Part shown: piece by piece, positions 53,211 to 61,682 of the stretch
How positions within the stretch are numbered: the first letter of the stretch is position 1
Layout of the letters: each line of letters starts with the position of its first letter
Assembly: GCF_006385175.1 (NCBI RefSeq)
Contig: NZ_VFIY01000005.1
Location: 131,501 to 195,500 of the forward strand
Direction of reading: 5' to 3'
Origin: Emcibacter nanhaiensis
Lineage (GTDB): Bacteria; Pseudomonadota; Alphaproteobacteria; Sphingomonadales; Emcibacteraceae
DNA: 64,000 bases
Position numbers and translations under genes: made by a program
The notes under the pieces: model-generated
What the model was told of the DNA's origin: nothing
What the model saw: only the letters and a program-made list of their open reading frames with translations
Databases searched by the model: none

Positions 53211-53222
53211 CAGTTGCAACTG
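53211..53222. promoter_or_regulatory. 12-base palindrome upstream of the sigma-54 promoter
   Basis: CAGTTGCAACTG is a perfect 12-base palindrome, about 85-95 bases before the -24 element. This is a usual distance for an enhancer bound by a sigma-54 activator such as PrsR. Candidate only. Confidence 0.35.
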
Positions 53223-53305
53223 ATTTGTCGGAATATTTTACAGAATCTTGAATCAATCTCGCAGGCAGTTTTTGTAAGTCATTGAAATTACTATATATCA
53301 TTTTG

Positions 53306-53321
53306 TGGCACGGAAATTGCT
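53306..53321 (+). promoter_or_regulatory. Sigma-54 promoter of the PEP-CTERM gene
   Basis: TGGCACGGAAATTGCT fits the sigma-54 consensus TGGCACG-N4-TTGCW exactly, with GG at 53307-53308 and GC at 53319-53320. Start would be about 53332, 100 bases before the gene. Sigma-54 control fits the PrsK-PrsR two-component system of PEP-CTERM loci. Confidence 0.8.
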
Positions 53322-53431
53322 TTTGGTTGTTCAGAGATTGTAATTCTGGTTGATTTCTATATAAGAAAGTCAACATATAGTATAGCTCAGCAGAGATTAT
53401 AGATTTAAGCGTTTACGCACAGAGGTGGGTC

Positions 53432-54268
53432 ATGAAAATCTTAAAAACTTTTGGAATTGCGGCAGGTCTGTCCATGGCAGCCATGTCCACAGCCCAGGCG
53501 GTTGACTACGATATTGCCGACAATCTGGGGAATCATCAGTACAGCTATATTGGTGCCGGCAGCAACCAGGACCATATCGGTGGCGGTGATTATGACGTGT
53601 ACGGCATGACGGTAGACCGTGCCGATAACGGCATGATGACCGTGCGGATCTATACCGAATTTGTCGACCATGTGGGCCAATATGATTTCGGCGATCTGTT
53701 CATGAGCGTGCAGAGCGGCGGGGATTCCGCGGCCTGGAAGCCTTATGGTTCTGCGCCTTATTATCAGGACGAATTCAATAACAACGGTGAAGACACCACT
53801 TGGGAATATGCCTATAACATCAATAACGGCTCCAACGATCCGCAGTTTGGCCAGTTGGTAAGCATCAACAGCCCGATGGATTCAGACTCCTACCAGTTTG
53901 GGACTGTTCGTTACACCGGTGGTAGTGCCAACGAGCATGTCTATGCGCTGGATGAATCAGCTCACCGGGAATGCGCACCGGGCCAGGGCTGCCAGTGGGT
54001 TAAAGACCATTACACAACTATTGGCGGATTCGGTACGGTGGACAAGAACACTTCCCAGGATTATCTGGAGTTTGCCTTTGATGTGTCCGGAACTTCCCTG
54101 GCGACAGCCAGCCAGATTGCGTTCCACTGGACCATGAGCTGCGCCAACGACATTATCGAAGGCATGGTTGAGTTCCGCCCGCCGCAGGTTTCCGAACCAG
54201 CCATTTTCGGCCTGCTGCTTGCCGGACTGGGCGGTATTGCCTACCGCCGCCGCAAGGCCCGCGCCTGA
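53432..54268 (+). CDS. PEP-CTERM sorting-domain protein (SEP variant)
   Basis: 278 residues. Signal peptide (IAAGLSMAAMSTAQA), an acidic aromatic mature domain of unknown fold with FHWTMSCANDIIEG near the end, and the C-terminal tripartite signal: QVSEPAIFGLLLAGLGGIAYRRRKARA (a Ser-Glu-Pro-Ala motif in place of Pro-Glu-Pro, a hydrophobic segment, and a basic cluster). The motif is the target of exosortase, which would cut and pass the protein to the surface. An exosortase is not in the window. A sigma-54 promoter and a terminator frame the gene. Confidence 0.85.
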   Translation: MKILKTFGIAAGLSMAAMSTAQAVDYDIADNLGNHQYSYIGAGSNQDHIGGGDYDVYGMTVDRADNGMMTVRIYTEFVDHVGQYDFGDLFMSVQSGGDSAAWKPYGSAPYYQDEFNNNGEDTTWEYAYNINNGSNDPQFGQLVSINSPMDSDSYQFGTVRYTGGSANEHVYALDESAHRECAPGQGCQWVKDHYTTIGGFGTVDKNTSQDYLEFAFDVSGTSLATASQIAFHWTMSCANDIIEGMVEFRPPQVSEPAIFGLLLAGLGGIAYRRRKARA

Positions 54269-54297
54269 TCCTTCGGGCGAAAAGAAATTAACGGAAG

Positions 54298-54327
54298 CGG
54301 CCCCCTGTCCGGGGGCCGTTTTATTTT
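54298..54327 (+). terminator. Rho-independent terminator of the PEP-CTERM gene
   Basis: CGGCCCCC (54298-54305) pairs with GGGGGCCG (54311-54318), then TTTTATTTT. It overlaps the 3' end of the convergent msrB gene. Confidence 0.85.
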
Positions 54328-54722
54328 GCCTTTTTGAAATCCAGCGAGGCGGAATTGATGCAATAGCGCAGGCCGGTGGGGGCCGGGCCGTCGGGGAAGA
54401 CGTGGCCGAGATGGGCGTCACATTTGGCGCACAGCACTTCGTCCCGCACCATGCTGTGGCTCAAATCCTGATGAACGGTAATGTTGGCAGGATCAATGGG
54501 CTCGTAATAGCTGGGCCAGCCGCTGCCGGAATCATATTTGCTTGCCGAACTGAACAGCGGCGTGCCGCAGCAGATACAATGGTAGGTGCCGGCTTCCTTG
54601 TGATCCCAGTATTTATTGGCGAACGCCCGTTCCGTGGCGCCCTTGCGGGTGACTTCATACTGCAGCGGGTCCAGCTGGTCGCGCCAGGCGTCGTCGTCTT
54701 TTTCTATCTTGTCGCTCATCAT
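54321..54722 (-). CDS. msrB: Peptide-methionine (R)-S-oxide reductase
   Basis: 133 residues. The catalytic Cys121 is in [12 protein letters not shown], and two zinc pairs in [10 protein letters not shown] and [25 protein letters not shown] is conserved. Reduces the R form of methionine sulfoxide in proteins. The first ATG overlaps the stop of the upstream dehydrogenase gene (ATGA); a second follows at once. msrA lies 6 kb away. Confidence 0.96.
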   Translation of the reverse strand: MMSDKIEKDDDAWRDQLDPLQYEVTRKGATERAFANKYWDHKEAGTYHCICCGTPLFSSASKYDSGSGWPSYYEPIDPANITVHQDLSHSMVRDEVLCAKCDAHLGHVFPDGPAPTGLRYCINSASLDFKKAK

Positions 54723-56110
54723 TCATCCTCCAGATCGACAATCTTGCCGGGATTGAGAATATTTTTCGGGTCGAACGCCCGCTTGATGGCCTGCATATAG
54801 TCAAGCGCCGGGCCGTGTTCCAGAGGCATGAATTTCTTTTTGCCGATTCCCACCCCATGCTCGCCGGTGCTGGTGCCCTCCAGACGCAGGGCCCGCTCAA
54901 CCAGGCGGTCGTTGAAGCTTTCAATCATCTTCACATCCTCGGGATCCTGTTTGTCAAATACCAGCGTCAGGTGGAAATTGCCGTCCCCCACATGACCGAC
55001 CAGCGGGGCGATAATCCCTGTCTCTTCAATATCCCGGTAGGTGTCCAGCACACATTCGGTCAGCCGTGAAATAGGAACGCAGACGTCGGTCGCCCAGAAG
55101 TCCTTGCCCGGATACCTGGCCTGCACGGCATAAAAAGCGTCATGCCGGGCTTTCCACAATTTGTTGCGGTCTTCGGTCCGGGTCGCCCACCGGAAATTGC
55201 TGCTGCCATGGCCGGCGGCAATATCGCCGAACAGTTCGGCCTGTTCCTGCACCGACTGTGTGCTGCCGTGGAATTCAAGGAACAGGGTTGGTTTCGCCGC
55301 ATAGTCCAGTTTTGCATAGTCGTTGATCAGCTCCATCTGCAGCGGATCGACCAGTTCGATCCGGGCGACGGGGATGCCCACCTGTATGGTTTCCACCACC
55401 GTTTTGACCGCGCTTTCCAGGTTGTCAAAATGGCAGACGGCGGCGGACATGGCCTCGGGAATGCCATAGAGCCTGAGCGTGATCTCGGTGATGATGCCGA
55501 GCGTGCCTTCCGCCCCGGTCAGCAGGGCATTGAGGTCATAGCCGGCGGCCGATTTCTTGGCCCGGCTGGAGGTACGGATGATCTGCCCGTCGGCCATCAC
55601 CGCCGTCAGGGCCCGCACATTGTCACGCATGGTGCCGTAGCGCACCGCGTTGGTGCCCGACGCCCGGGTTGACGTCATGCCGCCAAGGGAGGCGTTGGCG
55701 CCCGGGTCGATGGGAAAAAACAGGCCCTGGTCCCTGAGCGCGTGGTTCAGCTCTTCGCGGGTGACCCCGGCCTCTACCGTAGCGTCCAGGTCTTCCGCAT
55801 GGATGCTGACAATCCTGTTCATGCCGCTGAGGTCGATGCACAGCCCGCCTTCCAGGGCCAGGAAATGACCCTCCAGCGAGGTGCCGGTACCGAAGGCGAT
55901 GACCGGCACGTCGGCCTCATGACAGAGTTTGACAAGACGACTCACTTCTTCTGTGGTGTTCACGAAGGCCACGGCTTCCGGCAGGGCCGGCGCCAGGTGG
56001 GTCAGGCTGGTGCCGTGATGTTCCCGGACCGCCTGGGCGACGGACAGGCGGTCGCCGAGAATATCTCTCAGTGACGGCAGTATTTTCTGGATATTTCCCT
56101 GTCGTGACAT
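54719..56110 (-). CDS. FAD-linked oxidase, D-lactate dehydrogenase (cytochrome)-type
   Basis: 463 residues. PCMH-type FAD domain with [47 protein letters not shown] and [18 protein letters not shown], and the C-terminal cap ([30 protein letters not shown]). Oxidises a D-2-hydroxyacid, probably D-lactate or glycolate, into the electron chain. Overlaps msrB by 4 bases, so probably co-transcribed. Confidence 0.88.
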   Translation of the reverse strand: MSRQGNIQKILPSLRDILGDRLSVAQAVREHHGTSLTHLAPALPEAVAFVNTTEEVSRLVKLCHEADVPVIAFGTGTSLEGHFLALEGGLCIDLSGMNRIVSIHAEDLDATVEAGVTREELNHALRDQGLFFPIDPGANASLGGMTSTRASGTNAVRYGTMRDNVRALTAVMADGQIIRTSSRAKKSAAGYDLNALLTGAEGTLGIITEITLRLYGIPEAMSAAVCHFDNLESAVKTVVETIQVGIPVARIELVDPLQMELINDYAKLDYAAKPTLFLEFHGSTQSVQEQAELFGDIAAGHGSSNFRWATRTEDRNKLWKARHDAFYAVQARYPGKDFWATDVCVPISRLTECVLDTYRDIEETGIIAPLVGHVGDGNFHLTLVFDKQDPEDVKMIESFNDRLVERALRLEGTSTGEHGVGIGKKKFMPLEHGPALDYMQAIKRAFDPKNILNPGKIVDLEDE

Positions 56111-56211
56111 GTTCCTTCTTGCTCCCTTAACGCTTCCTGACTAGTCTCACATGATTGGCGCCAGAACTCAAACATTGATGCATCCGTCATCTCGGACAAG
56201 GGGAGAATGAT

Positions 56212-57252
56212 ATGGCCCATCGGATAATCCAGATTCATGTCAGGGAAGGGGCGGGCGACCTGTTCCGGAAAACCCACAAGATTGCCCGGGTGGTTGACAG
56301 CTGGCCGGTGGGTGATGACGGCTCTTGCCTTGCCCTTCTGGTCAGGACCCAGGATGTACAGGCGGTAACGGACCGTCTGCAGGATATTTTCCCCAAGAGC
56401 CATATCAACAGGATTATCATTCAGCCGGTCGAGGCCATCCTGCCGCAGCCCAAGGATACAGGTCCGGTGGAGTTGCCGTCGGAGGACAAGGACCAGAAGG
56501 CGAAGGAAAACGGCAAAGCCAAAAAGGCGCCAAAACCATTTGCCGGCGTCAGCCGGGACGAGCTTTATGCAGATATTTCCCGCGGCGCCGAGCTCAGCAA
56601 CAGCTTTATGCTGCTGGTGGTTTTTTCCACCATTGTCGCCGGCATCGGCCTGATCGAGAATAACGTGGCGGTGGTGATCGGCGCCATGGTGATCGCCCCC
56701 CTGCTCGGCCCCAATCTGGCGCTGGCCCTGTCCACGGCGCTGGGCGACCTTGACCTGATGGGCCGTTCCATCCGCACCATGGTGACAGGATTTGCCATTG
56801 CCCTCGCGCTCAGTATCTGCCTCGGCTATTTCTGGACCGGTCCGCTCGACAGCCAGGAGCTGCTCAGCCGCACCGAAGTGGGCTTTGACAGCATCGCCCT
56901 GGCGCTGGTGTCCGGGGCGGCGGCGGTGTTGTCGCTGGCGAGCGGCATTTCCAGCGTCCTGGTGGGCGTCATGGTCGCGGTGGCGTTGCTGCCGCCGGGG
57001 GCGACCATGGGGATTATGATCGGATCGGGGAATATGGAGGCGGCCCAGGGCGCGGCGCTGCTGCTGGCCGTCAACATTGTCTGCGTCAATCTCGCCGCCA
57101 AGCTGGTGTTCTTCTTCAAGGGCGTGGGCCCGCGCGAATGGTACGAGAAGCAGAAGGCCAAACAGGCCATGATTTTTTATCTGTTTTTCTGGCTCATCAG
57201 CCTGGTTGTTCTGGGATTCGTTATTCTGGAACGGGCGCGTGTCGCTTTCTAG
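56212..57252 (+). CDS. DUF389 / TIGR00341 membrane protein
   Basis: 346 residues. A soluble N-terminal domain of about 90 residues, a charged linker rich in Lys/Glu (about 88-108), then at least six hydrophobic segments with the family signature NNVAVVIGAMVIAPLLGPNLALAL and VLVGVMVAVALLPPGATMGIM. Transport or channel function has been suggested for the family but is not known. Its stop overlaps that of the convergent DUF1853 gene (CTAG). Confidence 0.88.
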   Translation: MAHRIIQIHVREGAGDLFRKTHKIARVVDSWPVGDDGSCLALLVRTQDVQAVTDRLQDIFPKSHINRIIIQPVEAILPQPKDTGPVELPSEDKDQKAKENGKAKKAPKPFAGVSRDELYADISRGAELSNSFMLLVVFSTIVAGIGLIENNVAVVIGAMVIAPLLGPNLALALSTALGDLDLMGRSIRTMVTGFAIALALSICLGYFWTGPLDSQELLSRTEVGFDSIALALVSGAAAVLSLASGISSVLVGVMVAVALLPPGATMGIMIGSGNMEAAQGAALLLAVNIVCVNLAAKLVFFFKGVGPREWYEKQKAKQAMIFYLFFWLISLVVLGFVILERARVAF

Positions 57253-58100
57253 AGATCTGACAAGAGGTGGGACCAGTTGTCGGGGACGATGAAGCCCCGG
57301 TGAACTTCCCGCCACCCGCCGTTTTGATTGCGCAGCGCCGCCAGCAGAACCGGCCGGTCGCCATGGGCAAGCCTGTCCGACACCCGGGCCGTCATCTCCT
57401 CCGGCGAGTGGATGTTTTCCTGTTGCAGTGAGGTGCGCACGTCGAGCCAGAATGGTTTACTCAGTTCCAGCCAGAAAGCCTCCTGTCGCAGGATATCCTC
57501 CATGTTCTTTTCGCCGGTCCACCAGCCTTTCAGGTGGGCGGGGTTGACGTCATCTGGTGTAATAAATTCACCATGGACCCAGTTCTCCAGGGGATGAAAC
57601 AGGCAGCCCCGGGTGAAGGCATGGACGTCGGGAGTTTCATAGCCCAGGGCCTGCAGGGTTTTTCGGCCTGCTTGCGTTCCTGACAACTGTAGTTGCCGGT
57701 CCATCATCTTGGCCAGTTTCAGGTCCAGCCGGTCCCGGCGTCCGGGCCCGATCCAGTCCTGTGCCCGTTGGCAGGAACCGGTGCCGAGGTAGAATTTGAC
57801 CGTTGTTTCCACATGGTGCGCCTGGCCGTCCCGGTAAAACAGGAAATCGAATTCTCCTTTGGTGATGCCTTCGTCCGTCACTTGGATGTTTCGGCGCACA
57901 CCGCTGATTTTTTCATCCCGGGCCAGGACTGCGGCGAACAGATTTTCAAAATAGGGGCCGAGCGCCCGGGAGGGGGCCAGATCAGGGGGAAGGTCGGTGT
58001 CCGCAAGCGGCCGGCGGTCTTCCAGCCACTCCGGCAAGGGACGGGAGATCAGGCTCGGCATGTCAAGAAGCCATTGAAAATCATAGAGATATCTGTGCAT
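57249..58100 (-). CDS. DUF1853 protein, possible PD-(D/E)XK nuclease-like fold
   Basis: 283 residues with the DUF1853 pattern (LGPYFENLFAAVLARD, VHGEFITPDD). A cluster GEFDFLF (Glu83, Asp85) followed by HVETTVKF (Glu98, Lys102) resembles the acid-acid-Lys arrangement of restriction-type folds, but nuclease activity is only inferred. No neighbour explains a role. Confidence 0.8.
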   Translation of the reverse strand: MHRYLYDFQWLLDMPSLISRPLPEWLEDRRPLADTDLPPDLAPSRALGPYFENLFAAVLARDEKISGVRRNIQVTDEGITKGEFDFLFYRDGQAHHVETTVKFYLGTGSCQRAQDWIGPGRRDRLDLKLAKMMDRQLQLSGTQAGRKTLQALGYETPDVHAFTRGCLFHPLENWVHGEFITPDDVNPAHLKGWWTGEKNMEDILRQEAFWLELSKPFWLDVRTSLQQENIHSPEEMTARVSDRLAHGDRPVLLAALRNQNGGWREVHRGFIVPDNWSHLLSDL

Positions 58101-58213
58101 GGGAATATGTGGTTAAGATTAATGACTCCGCATTTGCCGGTTTTAAGTGTAGAATGACTGCAGCATGCCGGTAAAGAGGGGTGCGAAAATAAAAACAATC
58201 GAGGAGATTTCAT

Positions 58214-58468
58214 ATGGAATTTTTGTGGTTTCTGATCATTGGAGCCGTAGCCGGTTTCCTGGCGGGGAAAATCATGAAAGGCGGAGGTTTTGGACTGCTT
58301 GGCAACCTGATTGTCGGGATTATCGGCGCGGTGCTCGGCGGCTGGCTGTTCGGCGTGTTGGGCATATCTGTGAGCGAAGGCCTGATCGGCAGCCTGATCA
58401 CCGCCGTGGTCGGTGCCGTCGTATTGCTTTTTATCGTCGGCTTTTTCAAGAAGAACAAGGCAGCCTGA
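58214..58468 (+). CDS. GlsB/YeaQ/YmgE-family small membrane protein
   Basis: 84 residues, three hydrophobic helices of Gly-rich type (FLIIGAVAGFLAGKIMKGGG, GNLIVGIIGAVLGGWLFGVLG, LITAVVGAVVLLFIVGFF). This is the stress-response family 'transglycosylase-associated protein'. GAGGAGATTTCAT precedes the ATG. Closed by a terminator, so probably a single-gene unit. Confidence 0.92.
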   Translation: MEFLWFLIIGAVAGFLAGKIMKGGGFGLLGNLIVGIIGAVLGGWLFGVLGISVSEGLIGSLITAVVGAVVLLFIVGFFKKNKAA

Positions 58469-58518
58469 CCCGGTTAAAGCCGTCGCCGCAAAAAACCGGC
58501 AATTCCCAAATAAAAGCG

Positions 58519-58551
58519 ACAGGGAGAATATCTCTTCTCCCTGTTTTTTTT
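58519..58551 (+). terminator. Rho-independent terminator after the GlsB gene
   Basis: ACAGGGAGAA (58519-58528) / TTCTCCCTGT (58535-58544), loop TATCTC, then a run of eight T. Confidence 0.9.
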
Positions 58552-58614
58552 GACCTGGTCATCACTATCTGTAAAATCGACACCCAACCATAAGCGGAGC
58601 AGGAAATCAGCAAA

Positions 58615-59664
58615 ATGCAATTCAGTCAGTTTGGAATAACCGATATTAAGGTCTCGCGCATCTGTCTCGGCACCATGACCTGGGGGGAACAGAATACGGA
58701 ACAGGAGGCATGGGAACAACTGGATTACGCCACCGGCAAGGGCGTCAATTTCATTGATACTGCGGAACTCTACCCGGTCCCCCGGCGCGAGGAAACCCAG
58801 GGCCGGACCGAAGAATATATCGGCAACTGGATGGAGGCCCGGGGCAACCGGGATAAAATTGTTCTGGCGACCAAGGTCATGGGGCGGTCGGATATGCCCT
58901 GGTTTCGTCCTTTTACCGATATTACCCGGCTCAACCGGGAACAGATCACCTATGCGCTGGAGCAGAGCCTGAAACGGCTGAAGACCGACTATGTGGATCT
59001 TTATCAACTGCACTGGCCGGACCGCCCCATCAATCTTTTTGACCAGTCCCGGGGCTACAAGCATATTGAAGACGATGACGCGGTGCCGCTGGAGGAAACC
59101 CTCGGCGTGCTTGATGACCTGGTAAGGGAAGGCAAGATCCGGGAAGTGGGCCTGTCCAACGAAACGCCCTGGGCCACCATGAAATGCCTGCATCATGCCG
59201 AGACCCGGGGACTGCCGCGGGTGCAGTCGGTCCAGAACGCTTACAACCTGCTGAACCGGCTGTATGAGCATGGCCTGGCGGAAGTGAGCCACCGGGAAGG
59301 GGTGGCCTGCCTGCCTTACTCTCCCCTCGGCGGCGGCACCCTGAGCGGTAAATATCTGGGCGGGGCCCTGCCGGAAGGCAGCCGGCGCCAGCTGTTCGGC
59401 AGATTCACCGACCGGTACCAGAAGGTCAATACGGACGACGCGGTCGCGGCCTACAAGGCGCTGGCGGAGGAACATGGCCTCAGCCTGGTGCAGATGGCCC
59501 TGAAATTTGTCGACAGCCGTGACTTTGTGACGTCAACTATCATCGGCGCCACCACGATGGCGCAGCTGGAGGAAAATATGGCGGCCTTTGAGCTGGCATG
59601 GACCGAGGAGCTGGAACAGGGCGTCAGCAGGATATTCGAGAAATATCCTAATCCGGCTCCTTGA
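58615..59664 (+). CDS. tas: Aldo/keto reductase, Tas family
   Basis: 349 residues. (beta/alpha)8 NADPH enzyme. The catalytic Tyr is in FIDTAELYPVPRREETQGRTE, Lys in VLATKVMG, and the His of YQLHWPDRP; NTEQEAWEQLDYATGKGVNF and SNETPWATMKCL are Tas-like. The E. coli homologue can restore tyrosine auxotrophy when overexpressed; the natural substrate is unknown. Own terminator downstream. Confidence 0.87.
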   Translation: MQFSQFGITDIKVSRICLGTMTWGEQNTEQEAWEQLDYATGKGVNFIDTAELYPVPRREETQGRTEEYIGNWMEARGNRDKIVLATKVMGRSDMPWFRPFTDITRLNREQITYALEQSLKRLKTDYVDLYQLHWPDRPINLFDQSRGYKHIEDDDAVPLEETLGVLDDLVREGKIREVGLSNETPWATMKCLHHAETRGLPRVQSVQNAYNLLNRLYEHGLAEVSHREGVACLPYSPLGGGTLSGKYLGGALPEGSRRQLFGRFTDRYQKVNTDDAVAAYKALAEEHGLSLVQMALKFVDSRDFVTSTIIGATTMAQLEENMAAFELAWTEELEQGVSRIFEKYPNPAP

Positions 59665-59688
59665 GACCGGCCGCGCGTTGAAAACAGG

Positions 59689-59716
59689 AAAGGGAGCCGG
59701 TCGGGCTCCCTTTTTT
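59689..59716. terminator. Rho-independent terminator of tas, possibly bidirectional
   Basis: AAAGGGAGCC (59689-59698) / GGCTCCCTTT (59704-59713), then T to 59716. On the minus strand the stem is followed by CTTTCCTGTTTT, so it may also close the convergent peroxidase gene. Confidence 0.8.
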
Positions 59717-59736
59717 ATGAACGCATTCCCGTTGCG

Positions 59737-60810
59737 TCAGTCATCCACCGGCTTGATCATGTCGGACGGGCCGATGGGCAGGCTTGGCAGGGTGATCCTG
59801 GGCTGGTCTCCGGTCAGGCTTTCCAGGAAGGCGACAATATCGGCTACATCTTCCTTGCTCAGCTCTTCATCCAGCTGAGCCTTGGCCATAACCTGGACCG
59901 CTTCTCCCAGGTCCCAGACCACGCCGGAATGGAAATAGGGCGCGGTCAGCGCCACGTTGCGCAAAGCGGCAGAGCGGAAACTGTAGGCATCGCCCTCATC
60001 CCCGGTGAGATCCTGGACACCTTTGTCCTCCCGGGGCAGGATTTTCTTGTCCGGCATATTCATCACGCCGAACTGGAAGAAACCGCTGCCGCCGAGGTTG
60101 ACGCCGGAATGGCAGGCTGTGCAGCCGTAATCCATGAAGGCACGCAGGCCGCGTCTCTGCCGGTCGCTCAGGGCTTTCTCGTCCCCTTTCAGGAAACGGT
60201 CAAACGGCGCATTGGGGGTAATCAGCTCCCGGGCTTCGAAGGCGGCAATGGCCTTGGCCACATTGGTGTAATTGACCGGCTGCTTGTCACCCGGAAAGGC
60301 TTTCCGGAACAGGGCCACATACTGCGGGATAGAAGACAGGGTTTCCACCGCCAGATCCTCCCGGTGCGCCATCTCCACCGGATTGGTGATCGGACCCTTG
60401 GCTTGCTCGGTCAGATCGGCGGCGCGGCCGTCCCAGAACTGGCTGTCGTTAAAGACCGAATTCAACACGGTCGGGGAGTTGCGGCCGCCCAACTGCCAGG
60501 TGTGGCCGACAGATTTGGGACGCATGTCCACGCCGGCGGTGGCGACATTATGGCAGCTGTTGCAGCTGAAGACCCAGCTTTTGGACAGACGGGGCTCGAA
60601 ATAAAGCATTTTGCCGAGCTCAACCTTTTCTTCAGTCAGCGGATTGTCCTCTGACTGGGGCACCGTTTCCGGCAGCGGCTCGAAATAGTCACGGGCCTCG
60701 TCCAGAAGCTCGTCACAGCAGGCGGGAGGAGTCGAGGCGGCGGCGGAAGCAGCCATGGCGGACAGCACAGCGATCAAAGTCTTGCGACGAAAAATTCTGG
60801 AGATTTTCAT
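59737..60810 (-). CDS. Di-haem cytochrome c peroxidase (MauG/CcpA family)
   Basis: 357 residues with signal peptide (LIAVLSAMAASAAA). Two CxxCH haem sites: CNSCH (Cys83-His87) and CTACH (Cys230-His234). WQLGGRNSPTVLNSVFN and DGRAADLTEQAKGPI are family motifs. Reduces hydrogen peroxide in the periplasm using cytochrome c electrons, or performs oxidation as MauG does. Single gene. Confidence 0.92.
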   Translation of the reverse strand: MKISRIFRRKTLIAVLSAMAASAAASTPPACCDELLDEARDYFEPLPETVPQSEDNPLTEEKVELGKMLYFEPRLSKSWVFSCNSCHNVATAGVDMRPKSVGHTWQLGGRNSPTVLNSVFNDSQFWDGRAADLTEQAKGPITNPVEMAHREDLAVETLSSIPQYVALFRKAFPGDKQPVNYTNVAKAIAAFEARELITPNAPFDRFLKGDEKALSDRQRRGLRAFMDYGCTACHSGVNLGGSGFFQFGVMNMPDKKILPREDKGVQDLTGDEGDAYSFRSAALRNVALTAPYFHSGVVWDLGEAVQVMAKAQLDEELSKEDVADIVAFLESLTGDQPRITLPSLPIGPSDMIKPVDD

Positions 60811-60990
60811 TATCAGACCTCATTCAGAAAGAACCGGGGAGTCAAAATTATATTTCAACACAAATAAATTATAAAATATTGTTTTCTCTAACTTCTACTG
60901 GATGCTTTGATAAATACCGGAATTGAGTTAAATGACATTGATGTGGAACAATACGCGACATATTTTTGACAGACGTCCGGAGAAAACAGA

Positions 60991-61467
60991 ATGACGAAGG
61001 AAATTGCAACATTTGCAGCGGGGTGCTTTTGGGGGGTGGAGCTGGAATTCGGTAAGGTTCCGGGCGTGACCTCCACCCGGGTCGGCTATACCGGCGGGCA
61101 TCTGGAAAATCCGACCTATGAAAAAGTTTGTGAGGATACGACCGGTCATGCGGAAGCTGTGGAAGTTGAGTTCGACCCGGCGGTGGTGAGTTATCAGGAG
61201 CTGCTTGATAAATTCTGGGGCATGCATGACCCGACAACACGCCATCGGCAGGGACCGGATATCGGTTCACAGTATCGCTCGGCCGTTTTCTGCCACAGTG
61301 AAAGTCAGAAGACGCAGGCTGAAGAATCGCTGGCCCGGGAGGACGCTTCCGGACGCTGGGCGAACCCGGTGGTCACAGAAATTCTTACGGCGGAGAAATT
61401 CTGGCCGGCAGAGGAATATCATCAGAAATATTTGCAGAAACGCGGCATAGATATTTCCTGCCACTAG
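60991..61467 (+). CDS. msrA: Peptide-methionine (S)-S-oxide reductase
   Basis: 158 residues. Catalytic Cys12 in AAGCFWGVELEF, plus GYTGGHLENPTYEKVCEDTTGHAEAVEV and DPTTRHRQGPDIGSQYRSA. Reduces the S form of methionine sulfoxide. The ending GIDISCH may contain a resolving Cys. CGGAGAAAACAGA precedes the ATG. Complements msrB in the window. Confidence 0.96.
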   Translation: MTKEIATFAAGCFWGVELEFGKVPGVTSTRVGYTGGHLENPTYEKVCEDTTGHAEAVEVEFDPAVVSYQELLDKFWGMHDPTTRHRQGPDIGSQYRSAVFCHSESQKTQAEESLAREDASGRWANPVVTEILTAEKFWPAEEYHQKYLQKRGIDISCH

Positions 61468-61682
61468 GAAAAGATAATAGAAATCAAAGGGCTTATGCTG
61501 GTTCGTTACCTATGGCATCGGTATGTTTTGCAGAAAGAGTCGACCCGGCGGATGCTGCTGTCTTCGAACTTTAGATGCAATAGATTGTTGTGTTTTTGTT
61601 AGAGGGCTCTAAATTTGTAAGCGTCTTTTAAACGGAAGTTCGGCTGGTATGTAGCCTGGTTCGATAAGTTGACTCGGGGAAC

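Noticed and set aside
53119-53376. Minus-strand frame of 85 codons between prsT and the PEP-CTERM gene
   Set aside because: Overlaps the sigma-54 promoter, has poor codon use and no ribosome-binding site or homology.
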